The translations under genes were made by a program, and so were the position numbers. Positions 37,270-45,798 of a stretch of 64,000 nucleotides of DNA are shown piece by piece (the first letter of the stretch is position 1; the number at the start of each line of letters is the position of its first letter). Origin of the DNA: Agathobacter rectalis ATCC 33656 (lineage in GTDB: Bacteria; Bacillota; Clostridia; Lachnospirales; Lachnospiraceae). Location: positions 1,737,501-1,801,500 of the forward strand of contig NC_012781.1 in the NCBI RefSeq assembly GCF_000020605.1, written 5' to 3'. The notes under the pieces were generated by a model that did no database searches, was not told the origin of the DNA, and saw nothing but the letters and a program-made list of their open reading frames with translations.

Positions 37270-39375
37270 TTAGAATATATTTCCAAGAAGCAGCGGATTT
37301 AACAACATATACTGCGCATTCGTCACCCCAAAAGCCACAAGCGCCAGTGGCAGCACAATAAAAAGGATGCATGATATAATCACAGACATGCCGCTTCTTA
37401 AGTATTTAAACATTGCAAAAACAAACAGGCTGACCAGTAATCCCCCTATAAAGCGCATCAGCATTATGATAAGTATATACTGCCCTACCGATATATTCTG
37501 CGAAACACGCCACAGATGCTCCATACTTGCCGCCGGAGCATTAAGCCCCTGCGTGCCATATGCCGAAAGCACATTGCACAGCCGCACAATATATACAAGT
37601 GCAAATGCTGTGACAGCGCCTAAAAAACCAAGTATGCATTTGATTCCCATATGCTGTTTCCTGCCACGGCGGGTAGTCCTTAAAAGACGGATTTCATGGT
37701 TTGCATAATCCGCTCCACATATACCGCAGGCTATTGCTATTAGGAGAATAACATACACAAATGCCTGTGCTGTATCACGGTTTTTGAAGTCTGTTCTGTC
37801 GGTAAGGATATCATAGCCCTTTTCAAAAAACAGCCAGCCCTCTTTTAACGTCTTAAGATAATCCACATGTGCTGTAAGCTTGTTGAATGCCTCCTGTCTG
37901 CTCAGTTCATCCTTGTACTTTATATTGATATAGCTTTCACTCTTCCCCTGCTCCATATCGTAAGCAATGTTATCTGACAGTCTGTCGTATTTTGCTCTTT
38001 CTTCATCCAGAAGCTCATTGGTTTTGGCAGTTAAAGGTCCATAATATTTGTCCATATATTCCTTGTAATACACCTCATCAACCGAGTCATATGAAAGCTT
38101 CTCTGCCGGATTCCACCATACCACAAAAAGAGCTGCTGCAATCAAAATAAGTAACACTTTTCCCGGAACAAGTGCCTTATAGCATTCGTGCAAAAATAAA
38201 GATGTATGGCAGCCTGTATTTTTACCGCAGGCAAAGCCGGGCAGTAAAAGCAGCTTCTTTTCATGCACCGAATTGAGATAATTTGTAACCGCAAAAATAC
38301 ATACAGCTATACACACAAGCCAGAACAAGCCATACAATACCCCGGTATTAATCGGATATCCAAACAGATTGATATTGACATAATCAGAAAAAAGTCTGCC
38401 TGTCCTGACTCCATACATGATATTTATGTACTTAAGGAAGGCTAGGAAGCTGGTTCCTGATATCGTTGTGTAGCAGATAGCCTCAATAACCACTGTCACT
38501 GCAGAAACAACGAACACAAATATAATATTGTCAAGCGCTGCGCATATCAGCATAAAAAACATGCCAAGCAATATAAAGCTTATTATTTTCACAGGAAAAT
38601 AGCATGCCAGAAATTGTCCTATACTAAGCTTAAACGGACTGCCATAGTACAGATAAACACTTTGAAGCGGACTTTTCAGATTTATCGGATTGTAAAAGCA
38701 CATGCTTATGACTGCATTGATGCCATACAACAGTAATGTGATAAGAATGACCGCCATAATCATCACAAATGACTTTGACGCCATAAGCTGCCTTCTGCCC
38801 CTTGCAGTTGTTCTAAGCAATGCAAGCTGGTTCTCGCTTTTTTCATAAAACACAAGATTGAGCGCAATGATAAAAAGCATAATCACAGCCACATAGTCGG
38901 TAAGCTCATTGTCTGTAATATTCAAAAGTCCCGATGCATCAATAACCTCAGGCACTGTACCTTTAAGCTTACTGTAGACTCTGCTCGTTTTAGCAGCATT
39001 TTTCTCTGCGAAGCCTCCATTGCCGGAAAACTTATTCATAATCGAAATCTCGTCAGCCTTTTCATTTACAGAGTCGAGATACTCATCATAAGACAGACAT
39101 GCTCCTACTTCCTTGTATACCCTGCTGCACAGACTAATCCTGCCGTAAGTTTCTGCCGTCATCTGCCTTTGTTCAATTTCCGGCAAAACCTCCTCACGGC
39201 TGTAATTGCTTATTTCGCCATACAGCGCGCTGTAGTCCTTATCTGTATACCCATCATCATTTACGGTATTCATGGTATACAGTCCAAGAACAGGATTAAG
39301 AACAAGCAAAAACAAAAGAATAAGCACTGTTCTTTTAGTCAATAGTTTACATATTTCGTTTTTTACTATATCCAT
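37270..39375 (-). CDS. ABC transporter permease-like membrane protein
   Basis: 701 residues with about twelve hydrophobic segments. It looks like two similar halves, each starting with a membrane helix and a long extracytoplasmic loop (residues about 35-165 and 420-500), then a bundle of helices. Both halves contain a short basic motif after an early helix, LLRTTARGRRQLMASK and LLRTTRRGRKQHMGIK, which supports internal duplication and is typical of ABC-2-like permeases of the lantibiotic-immunity type. It starts two bases after the ATPase gene, so the pair surely acts together. Substrate is unknown; export of a peptide or defence against one is a reasonable guess. Confidence 0.8.
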   Translation of the reverse strand: MDIVKNEICKLLTKRTVLILLFLLVLNPVLGLYTMNTVNDDGYTDKDYSALYGEISNYSREEVLPEIEQRQMTAETYGRISLCSRVYKEVGACLSYDEYLDSVNEKADEISIMNKFSGNGGFAEKNAAKTSRVYSKLKGTVPEVIDASGLLNITDNELTDYVAVIMLFIIALNLVFYEKSENQLALLRTTARGRRQLMASKSFVMIMAVILITLLLYGINAVISMCFYNPINLKSPLQSVYLYYGSPFKLSIGQFLACYFPVKIISFILLGMFFMLICAALDNIIFVFVVSAVTVVIEAICYTTISGTSFLAFLKYINIMYGVRTGRLFSDYVNINLFGYPINTGVLYGLFWLVCIAVCIFAVTNYLNSVHEKKLLLLPGFACGKNTGCHTSLFLHECYKALVPGKVLLILIAAALFVVWWNPAEKLSYDSVDEVYYKEYMDKYYGPLTAKTNELLDEERAKYDRLSDNIAYDMEQGKSESYINIKYKDELSRQEAFNKLTAHVDYLKTLKEGWLFFEKGYDILTDRTDFKNRDTAQAFVYVILLIAIACGICGADYANHEIRLLRTTRRGRKQHMGIKCILGFLGAVTAFALVYIVRLCNVLSAYGTQGLNAPAASMEHLWRVSQNISVGQYILIIMLMRFIGGLLVSLFVFAMFKYLRSGMSVIISCILFIVLPLALVAFGVTNAQYMLLNPLLLGNIF

Positions 39376-39377
39376 TT

Positions 39378-40241
39378 TCAGTCCCCATTAAGATACAAAT
39401 ACAAGTCCTCAAGATTTGGCCGCACAGCCTCCTTCTGCCATCTGCCATCATACGAATCGGCAATAATGCGGGCTATGACACCGTCTGCATCCCTTGAAAT
39501 ATTGCTCACCTTATATCCGGTGTTCACCTCATCTATCTCATTATCCGATAAAAAAATATTCCATACCTTTCCATCCAGCTCATTAAGCAGCTTTGACGGA
39601 GAACCACTCCTTATTATTTTACCGTTGCTTAACATAACTATCTCTTTAGCGATAAACTCTACATCCGTAACCACATGAGTCGCAATAATAACGATCTTGT
39701 CCTTTGCAACCTCTGATATCAGATTACGGATTCTGATTCTCTCCTTTGGGTCAAGCCCCGCCGTCGGCTCATCCAGTATAAGGATGCCGGGATTGCCTAT
39801 AAGTGCCTGTGCTATCAGTGCTCTCTGCTTCATTCCACCCGAAAAAGCTCCAAGCTTCTTTCCAAGGACATCATCAAGCTTTACCATGCGCACATAGTGC
39901 TCTATATCTTTACCGGCTTCACTCTTTTTTAACCCTTTCAGGGATGCCATAAAGTAAAGAAAACGCCTAAGACTAAGCTCCGGATATATATTCTGCTGCT
40001 GCGGCATATATCCGAGAAGCTTCCTGTATTCACTTCCAAGCTCGTCTATGCCCCTTCCGTCAAGCAGCACACGGCCTTTTGATGGAGTCAGATTGTCAGA
40101 AATGAGATTCATCATAGTTGATTTACCGGCTCCATTAGGTCCCAAAAGCCCATATATGCCGGGTGTAAATGAAAAAGACACATCATCCAGCGCAGTTTTA
40201 TCCTTATAAACTTTTGTAAGCCCCTCCAATTCAAGTGTCAT
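39378..40241 (-). CDS. ABC transporter ATP-binding protein
   Basis: 287 residues. Walker A is GLLGPNGAGKSTMM (about 33-46), the Q-loop MPQQQ, the signature FSGGMKQR near 134, Walker B LILDEPTAGLD near 155 and the switch His in ATHVVTDVE. It belongs to the drug/peptide-export (CcmA/BcrA-like) branch. It powers the 701-residue permease encoded two bases downstream. Its ATG overlaps the TGA of the preceding solute-binding-like gene (ATGA), and GGAGGAATATAAACA precedes it. Third of four genes in the operon starting at 43 kb. Confidence 0.95.
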   Translation of the reverse strand: MTLELEGLTKVYKDKTALDDVSFSFTPGIYGLLGPNGAGKSTMMNLISDNLTPSKGRVLLDGRGIDELGSEYRKLLGYMPQQQNIYPELSLRRFLYFMASLKGLKKSEAGKDIEHYVRMVKLDDVLGKKLGAFSGGMKQRALIAQALIGNPGILILDEPTAGLDPKERIRIRNLISEVAKDKIVIIATHVVTDVEFIAKEIVMLSNGKIIRSGSPSKLLNELDGKVWNIFLSDNEIDEVNTGYKVSNISRDADGVIARIIADSYDGRWQKEAVRPNLEDLYLYLNGD

Positions 40242-41791
40242 TGTTTATATTCCTCCCACTGGTTTCTTACACTGTCAAGATAGCTGTCCATTCCATCTGC
40301 TGTAAGCTTTTGTACGGCACCGTCTAAAGTATCATCTACAGTGGCACCATGCAGTCCTGTCATGAAATCATCTAAATCTGTTGAAATACTGCCCATATTC
40401 TTAGTATCCGGTTCGAAGCCGATAAACGGAGACAATGTGGCATTGTCATAAAAGTCAAAAAACTCCTTCTTACGATTGTCCACATATTTCTCGTTCTTTG
40501 TCGGATAAACATTCACGAAAAGATTAAGACTAAGCTTCGTCAGATAGTCATCATCCAGACTGCCTCCATCACAAGCTTCTGCAATGCCATCTTTAAGCTT
40601 ATAATCCTTATCTTTTTCACCGTACAAAAGGATATTGCCGTACTTTTCATCTCCATATAACAGACTAAGGAAATCCATCACAGCAGAAGCATCCTTTGCT
40701 TTCTTTGCTACACCGATGGAGCTGTTTATCCTTGATGAAAGGTAAGTCTTTACTTCCTTTACCGTGATATTGTCCTTTTTGAAATTTTCATCCACGCTAC
40801 CGACACATAAAGCAGCCGCAAAATTGCCTGCCTTGATATTTTTTAATATCTGAGCATCATTCAGCCCCGGATTGTTGAGATATGTTATCTCATTTGTCAA
40901 ATCATCAGACATATAGCCGTCTTTCTTCATCCGGTCAAGCACCCTCAGATACCCGGTAAATTTCTGTGACTCTAAAGGATTTCCAACAGACATAGTATCA
41001 TAGTCGAAGCAGAGCCCGTTTCTTATCTCACAGCCAAGCATATCATCAAATCTATATCCGTTTATGAGATACTCGAACCTCGGAGTATCACTTTTATCCC
41101 ATTTAACCCCCTGAAGTATCTGATATATTCCGTCTATGCTGCCATCCCATGCACTTATCGCATCGTCAGAAACGTAATCCCTGTTGAAGGCTGCATAAAC
41201 TACTCCCTCACCACTTGCAAGTGCTGACGGAATCGAATAAATATGCTTATCGCATTTAACCATCTCCCAAAGATTCTTTGGAAAAGCCTCATAAAGTGTT
41301 TTTCCTTTATCGCCTGATAAGATATCATCAAGATTCAGGACCAGATCCGAGCGTACCAGATCATACACCGGATTATTTCCGGCAGCATCACCGAAACCCA
41401 GGAATGCTATATCTGTTTTACCGTTTTCCAAGGCTCCCTCAACAGCCTGTCCGTAATTGTCATAGGACAAGGTTTTGATTTCGAGCTCATAATCATGTCC
41501 GTCCGCAGCAAGTGCATCGTTGAACTTCTTTAGATTATTCTTATCAATCTTACAAATATCAGGTATAGCAAACGTTATAACCTGCGCATCTGAATTTCTT
41601 TTGTTCTCTGATTCTTCTTTATCAGCTTTATCCGACTTTTTTGTTTTATCAGCCGACTCTGTCCGGCCTTCGCTGACAGCTCCGGCATTATCCGTTTTTC
41701 TGTTAAGGCAGACTGCCGCCACTGCTATAACAACAATGACTGCTACTGCAACCGCTATCAAAATACCCTTTTTCTTACTATTCTTCATCAT
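40238..41791 (-). CDS. Membrane-anchored extracellular solute-binding-like protein
   Basis: About 517 residues. One N-terminal membrane helix (ILIAVAVAVIVVIAVAAVCL) has no lipobox Cys in a convincing position, so it is probably an uncleaved anchor. A Lys/Glu/Asp-rich linker follows, then a type 1 extracellular solute-binding fold: FAIPDICKIDKNNLKKFNDAL, YGQAVEGALENGKTDIAFLG near residue 130, and IGVAKKAKDASAVMDFLSLL near 345. Such proteins normally feed importers, but the partner ATPase and permease look like the export/immunity class, which is odd. I start at the ATG at 41791, 5 bases after GAGGTG; the next codon is also ATG, and a TTG lies before. It overlaps the previous gene by 14 bases. 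Confidence 0.8.
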   Translation of the reverse strand: MMKNSKKKGILIAVAVAVIVVIAVAAVCLNRKTDNAGAVSEGRTESADKTKKSDKADKEESENKRNSDAQVITFAIPDICKIDKNNLKKFNDALAADGHDYELEIKTLSYDNYGQAVEGALENGKTDIAFLGFGDAAGNNPVYDLVRSDLVLNLDDILSGDKGKTLYEAFPKNLWEMVKCDKHIYSIPSALASGEGVVYAAFNRDYVSDDAISAWDGSIDGIYQILQGVKWDKSDTPRFEYLINGYRFDDMLGCEIRNGLCFDYDTMSVGNPLESQKFTGYLRVLDRMKKDGYMSDDLTNEITYLNNPGLNDAQILKNIKAGNFAAALCVGSVDENFKKDNITVKEVKTYLSSRINSSIGVAKKAKDASAVMDFLSLLYGDEKYGNILLYGEKDKDYKLKDGIAEACDGGSLDDDYLTKLSLNLFVNVYPTKNEKYVDNRKKEFFDFYDNATLSPFIGFEPDTKNMGSISTDLDDFMTGLHGATVDDTLDGAVQKLTADGMDSYLDSVRNQWEEYKQ

Positions 41792-43010
41792 CAAAACACC
41801 TCAATTCCTTTGGTTCAAATACTCCCTTGTTCAATTCATCAAGACTTATTACCCCAAGGCACAACTTTCCGTTATCATTTGTATATGTGACATATACCGA
41901 CTGACCGCATATGCTTGCAATGCTAAATGCCTTTTCAGTAGACAGCTTCATCAGTTCTTCACTCTTATCATCCTTCAAGCGATAATATGTCACTTCATCA
42001 CTTTTTTCTTCAGAAAGGGCATAATATAAAAAGTCTCCGCTCTTTTTTAATGGTCCATATTGTGTTTTTCCATCCGCATCTATCGGAAGCTGTCTTGTCT
42101 GTCTGCTTTCGGTGTCAAACACAAAATATCCATCCTTTGACGAATAATAACCATCGCCATCTAACAGCCTAAGATCGTTAATATGGTCTATTTCCGTCAG
42201 ACATGTTGTCTTTTCATCTGCTATATCATATTGATATATTCCATTAAGCATATTATCATAAGCAAAAGACTCCGCATCATCTGACGCTCCCTCCTCTATC
42301 ATCAGCTCTGTAACATCATCTCCAAACCGCACAGTCGAATAGTACACTACTTCGTCTTCATAATATATGTCCGTAATATTTGCCTGTTCGCTTGTTATCT
42401 TATCACTCATATACACCTTGTAATTATCGAGATCTATAACAAAAATACCGGCTTCAGGCTTATCATCATTTACAATCTGTCCTTCATCATTAAGCTCTAT
42501 TCTGTTACTGTAAGCTCCTATAACATAATTATCCCTGTACAAAACAGCCGTAACATTCTGAACATTCTCTAATTTGGCTGCTTTTTTACGATTCTCACCG
42601 TTTGAGTCCATAACATACAGATATTGAACTGTCATATCTTCATCCGACATATTTCCTACATAATAAAGATGGTCATTGTAAAGCACCGTTCCGGCTCCTT
42701 CTAAACCATAAAAAGCTGCAGGACATGAGGGCTTCTCATTGGAGCCCGAGAATCCTTCATGTGTGCAGTTGGGCTTATCGCAATAGACCATGTCCTTGCC
42801 TGATGCCGTATCGATGAGATGCAGTATTCCGGAATCATCAAGATACAGTACATTGTCTTCTGAATAATTACATCGTACATCTCCAGAGCCATATGTGTAC
42901 ATTGTATTGGATGTACTGCGGTTTCTATTCTTTATTATAAAAACCGCAGTCACAATACAGATGATAAGTATGAAGATGATTGATGCGATTAATATGCGTT
43001 TTTTCTTCAT
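41778..43010 (-). CDS. Membrane-anchored beta-propeller-like protein
   Basis: 410 residues. One N-terminal membrane helix (ILIASIIFILIICIVTAVFII) is followed by an extracellular domain of repeated four-strand units: LYLDDSGILHLIDTASGK, LYYVGNMSDEDMTVQYLYVMDSNG, YVIGAYSNRIELND, VVYYSTVRFGDD, GYYSSKDGYFVFDTES, LYYALSEEKSDEVTYYRL. This is the pattern of a beta-propeller (DUF5050-like). CDKPNCTHEG near residue 78 gives a Cys pair. It starts the four-gene operon after a LytTR-style promoter, with GAGGGGCACT as ribosome site. Probably an outside-facing binding or sensing partner of the ABC system; no function is known. Confidence 0.8.
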   Translation of the reverse strand: MKKKRILIASIIFILIICIVTAVFIIKNRNRSTSNTMYTYGSGDVRCNYSEDNVLYLDDSGILHLIDTASGKDMVYCDKPNCTHEGFSGSNEKPSCPAAFYGLEGAGTVLYNDHLYYVGNMSDEDMTVQYLYVMDSNGENRKKAAKLENVQNVTAVLYRDNYVIGAYSNRIELNDEGQIVNDDKPEAGIFVIDLDNYKVYMSDKITSEQANITDIYYEDEVVYYSTVRFGDDVTELMIEEGASDDAESFAYDNMLNGIYQYDIADEKTTCLTEIDHINDLRLLDGDGYYSSKDGYFVFDTESRQTRQLPIDADGKTQYGPLKKSGDFLYYALSEEKSDEVTYYRLKDDKSEELMKLSTEKAFSIASICGQSVYVTYTNDNGKLCLGVISLDELNKGVFEPKELRCFDDEE

Positions 43011-43033
43011 AGTGCCCCTCCCTTTTTGATAAT

Positions 43034-43094
43034 ATTATACATAAAACAAATTACTCCGAATGCAAAAGGCGAAATTAGTACTTTTCAAGGTGAA
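43034..43094 (-). promoter_or_regulatory. LytTR-style activator site and promoter of the ABC operon
   Basis: Plus-strand AAAGGCGAA (43065-43073) and CAAGGTGAA (43086-43094) are 9-bp direct repeats (7 of 9 identical) with a 12-base spacer, 21 bp centre to centre, as for AgrA/LytTR dimers. On the minus strand TATAAT (43034-43039) has a 17-base spacer to a very poor -35 (CATTCG, 43057-43062). The nearer repeat ends two bases from that -35. Confidence 0.6.
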
Positions 43095-43098
43095 TTTA

Positions 43099-44352
43099 TT
43101 AAATTTTCATCAATATTTTCACGGTGAACCGTTCATCTGAACACTCAAAATCCAGTGTGCTTATATATTTATCAAGCACTTTCTTTACATTCTTTAATCC
43201 ATAACCATGTTCTCTTACAGATTGTTTTGTCGTAATCGGCAATCCCCCTTTAAATATCACTTTTTGTAAACACCTGTTACTAATCTCAACAACAAGTGAA
43301 TCCATTAAATAATTAATTTCCAAATCTATGCTTGGATTTTTTACATCTTTTTGTGCCTCTATCGCATTCTCCAAAAGGTTTCCAAAAATAATATTCATAT
43401 CATATGCCGATAATTTTAAATCACTCGGAACCACAACTTTTACATTCAACTGAATTTTCTTATCCACCGCACGCTGAAGCATATAATTTAAAACTGTATC
43501 AAGCGCCGTATTACCCGAATCAACCAGCCGCCTTGATTCTACAAGATTATTCTCCATAGCTGACACATAATTTTTTATCTGTTCTATTTCGCCTGTTGAA
43601 GCAAGCACCGAAATCTCTGCAAAATGACGTTTCATATCATGTCGAAATGATCTTAATGCCTCCATGTTTTCATTCTGAAGCATAATCTCTCTTTCATAAG
43701 AACTAACCTGATCTCTAAGTACCTGATTTTCCAAAGCCTTCTGAGAAGACTTAACAAGATCATCCATCAGATATGAAATAATAATATTCACAAGCAGAAA
43801 TGCTCCGCAGACTAACGAAAGAGAAAATGATGACACGGTTTTATCCATAAATATTACTATTGATGTTATAATACATACTAATAACGACGCAATAATAAAC
43901 AACCAATAACGATTATTCAGCTCTATGCCTAAATCATTTCCAAAAAATCTTTCTGTAATCAACTGTGCAGCATGCAATAATAAAAGAGCAAATATACTTA
44001 CAAAAGCTGAATATCCATCATATCCAAAGGGCTTTATCAAAAATGCACTTACTACTAAATCTATGAGACAGCTTACTGCCAAAATATAAAAAACAAATAT
44101 ACATTTTCTTTTTATCGTACCATTATATGATAAAGCAATTGCTGACAGCCCTAAGAAAATACTAAGGAAATTAAATATCGGTTTATAAAAAAACAAGTTT
44201 ACAAATATCGCTATAAAAACACTAAATAAATATGCAAATACCTTTCGCACTCTGTTTCCATCATTATCAAAAAAAGTATGAGTAAATCTTTCTGCAATAA
44301 CAGTCTGAGCTACCTTTGTAAACAAAATAACCATTGCTTTTTCAAAAGTCAT
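43099..44352 (-). CDS. agrC: AgrC-type sensor histidine kinase
   Basis: 417 residues. Six or seven hydrophobic segments over residues about 25-205 form the sensor. A coiled linker follows, then a phosphoacceptor region SFRHDMKRHFAEISVLA with the His near 237, as in the HPK10 family (AgrC, ComD). The GHKL ATPase domain has GNLLENAIEAQ (N box, near 322) and EHGYGLKNVKKVLDKY (G box). It should read an extracellular peptide and phosphorylate the LytTR regulator encoded just upstream. Its ATG overlaps the regulator's stop (ATGA). The operator of the next operon starts 5 bases after its stop codon. AT-rich composition compared with flanking housekeeping genes suggests transfer. Confidence 0.9.
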   Translation of the reverse strand: MTFEKAMVILFTKVAQTVIAERFTHTFFDNDGNRVRKVFAYLFSVFIAIFVNLFFYKPIFNFLSIFLGLSAIALSYNGTIKRKCIFVFYILAVSCLIDLVVSAFLIKPFGYDGYSAFVSIFALLLLHAAQLITERFFGNDLGIELNNRYWLFIIASLLVCIITSIVIFMDKTVSSFSLSLVCGAFLLVNIIISYLMDDLVKSSQKALENQVLRDQVSSYEREIMLQNENMEALRSFRHDMKRHFAEISVLASTGEIEQIKNYVSAMENNLVESRRLVDSGNTALDTVLNYMLQRAVDKKIQLNVKVVVPSDLKLSAYDMNIIFGNLLENAIEAQKDVKNPSIDLEINYLMDSLVVEISNRCLQKVIFKGGLPITTKQSVREHGYGLKNVKKVLDKYISTLDFECSDERFTVKILMKI

Positions 44353-45074
44353 ATCACTTCCTTACTCCTTCCATAGTTAAAAATTGCTTGCTTAAATGAA
44401 GCCCTTTTAGACTGTGCTATACTTATTTCCATACCATTTTTCAGTAAAACAGCATCACTTTTCCATGATTTAATACATTTTATATTGACTATATATGACT
44501 TGCTTATGCAGACAAACTGAAACGGAAGATTTGATACAATATCACTAAGTTTTCCATAATAAGATACACTTTCACCATCGGTTTTGCATATAGTAATAGT
44601 TTTATTTCTACTGGAAAACAACATAATTTCACCATATGGAATAGAATATCCTGTCTTATTATATGTATATCTGAATTCTTTTTTCTGCACATCTTCAAGT
44701 TGTAATATTTTAGTCATGGTATCATACAAAACATTATCATCTATCGGTTTTATAAGAAAATCATATGGATGAATTTGAAAAAGCTCCATAGCATAGCTTG
44801 TTTTATGAGAAATAAACACAATATTCATCCTGTCATTATGAAGCGTTTCCCTTATATATTTTCCTGCATAAACCCCATTATCACCCGGTAACTCAATATC
44901 CAGAAAAAGTATCTGCGGATTGAATTCTTTTATGTCTCTGCATAATGACATAGAATCATACCATACTTCAACCTCGCATTTTTCAGCTCTGTTATTAAAA
45001 TATTCAATAATTATTTTTTCGAGTACAGCGCACTGATTAATCTCGTCATCACATATTGCCACTTTATAAATCAT
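44349..45074 (-). CDS. agrA: LytTR-family response regulator (AgrA type)
   Basis: 241 residues. The receiver domain (about 1-120) has the acidic pocket AICDDEINQ and the phosphoacceptor Asp in QILFLDIELPGDNGV near residue 58, with FISHKTSYAMELFQIHPYDFLIKP completing it. The C-terminal LytTR DNA-binding domain (about 135-238) contains YSIPYGEIMLFSSRNKTITI and FQFVCISKSYIVNIKCIKSW. It is expected to bind paired 9-bp direct repeats, and a fitting pair lies before the ABC operon next door. It overlaps the agrB end by 11 bases and agrC by 4, so the three genes are one translational unit. Confidence 0.92.
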   Translation of the reverse strand: MIYKVAICDDEINQCAVLEKIIIEYFNNRAEKCEVEVWYDSMSLCRDIKEFNPQILFLDIELPGDNGVYAGKYIRETLHNDRMNIVFISHKTSYAMELFQIHPYDFLIKPIDDNVLYDTMTKILQLEDVQKKEFRYTYNKTGYSIPYGEIMLFSSRNKTITICKTDGESVSYYGKLSDIVSNLPFQFVCISKSYIVNIKCIKSWKSDAVLLKNGMEISIAQSKRASFKQAIFNYGRSKEVI

Positions 45075-45630
45075 TGATAGCTTTTCTTTCTATTATTTTT
45101 TCTTGTATTTTTCCTATTATCAATAATACAGCAGTAGTTACTTCTGCCATTACAATTATCTTATACCATTTTTTTAAATAAATAAAGAATATAAATATTA
45201 AACCTTCAATATAGCAAACAAGCCTTGCACGCCGTCCATATACTTTTTTCTCCATGTTATCCAAATAATGATTCTTATTACAAACTGGTGAGAGTATAGA
45301 TATAATTATTATAGAACTAATTAATAGAATCACATTTACTCCAACATTCAATTCAACGTATTTTAAATAGAAAATCATTAATACTAAAATGATATATGAG
45401 AAAATAGAGCATTTCCATATCTTTTGCATATGATAGCCACCTGCATTCTGACGTAATGGTAAAAGGCAAGCTATATACAGAATGGTTTGACTTATTTCAT
45501 GTAATAACATTCCTGTAATTATAACCAATATACAGGTAATCAAAATCACCTTTAGTCTCTTAAGACCAAAATATACTATTTCTTTTTCTTCATTATTATC
45601 GCTAATTATATTGGCTATTTGTTCTATCAT
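45064..45630 (-). CDS. agrB: AgrB-type accessory gene regulator membrane protease
   Basis: 188 residues with about five hydrophobic segments. The catalytic pair of AgrB is present: RQNAGGYHMQKIWKC near residues 60-74, His then Cys seven residues later, exactly as His77/Cys84 in Staphylococcus aureus AgrB. SPVCNKNHYLD near 114 matches the following conserved loop. AgrB cuts and cyclises the AgrD precursor to the autoinducing peptide. No AgrD gene is recognisable around it, so its substrate is unknown. It is the first gene of agrB-agrA-agrC, a different order from the classical agrBDCA. Confidence 0.9.
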   Translation of the reverse strand: MIEQIANIISDNNEEKEIVYFGLKRLKVILITCILVIITGMLLHEISQTILYIACLLPLRQNAGGYHMQKIWKCSIFSYIILVLMIFYLKYVELNVGVNVILLISSIIIISILSPVCNKNHYLDNMEKKVYGRRARLVCYIEGLIFIFFIYLKKWYKIIVMAEVTTAVLLIIGKIQEKIIERKAINDL

Positions 45631-45688
45631 TTAACCTGTTCCTTATATATACTAATGAAATAGATAGTAATAATTCAATAAACTGCAT
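45602..45688 (-). CDS. Possible 28-residue peptide overlapping the agrB start
   Basis: MQFIELLLSISLVYIRNRL plus a hydrophilic tail (NDRTNSQYN). A hydrophobic amphipathic start followed by a charged end, just before agrB, is where AgrD would be expected. However, there is no Cys for a thiolactone, no Shine-Dalgarno sequence (only AAAAAA), and it overlaps agrB out of frame. It is recorded as the only small candidate; it is more likely chance than a gene. A Ser-based lactone precursor is not excluded. Confidence 0.15.
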   Translation of the reverse strand: MQFIELLLSISLVYIRNRLNDRTNSQYN

Positions 45689-45744
45689 TTTTTTCAGTAA
45701 AATAATTATATATAAACTATATGTGTATATATTTTTTTACAAAA

Positions 45745-45777
45745 AATCCGCAATACCATAATTTAGTATAGCGGATT
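45745..45777 (-). terminator. Terminator after the U32 peptidase gene
   Basis: AATCCGC pairs with GCGGATT, with an inner ATAC/GTAT stem and a 9-base loop, followed on the minus strand by TTTTTTG. The left arm contains the TATACT of a promoter-like sequence. Confidence 0.85.
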
Positions 45778-45793
45778 CATTTCTAAAAAACAA
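45765..45793 (-). promoter_or_regulatory. Promoter-like repeat overlapping the terminator before agrB
   Basis: TTGTTT (45788-45793), 17 bases, TATACT (45765-45770), within a block shared with the flavin-reductase promoter at 0.61-0.65 kb (16 and 12 identical bases flanking 7 differing ones). If active, transcripts would start inside the terminator stem and run towards agrB. Confidence 0.4.
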
Positions 45794-45798
45794 TTATT

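Noticed and set aside
45721-45771. 16-codon plus-strand peptide with Cys (MCIYFFTKNPQYHNLV) as AgrD
   Set aside because: Wrong strand relative to agrB, no ribosome site, and it lies over the terminator stem.
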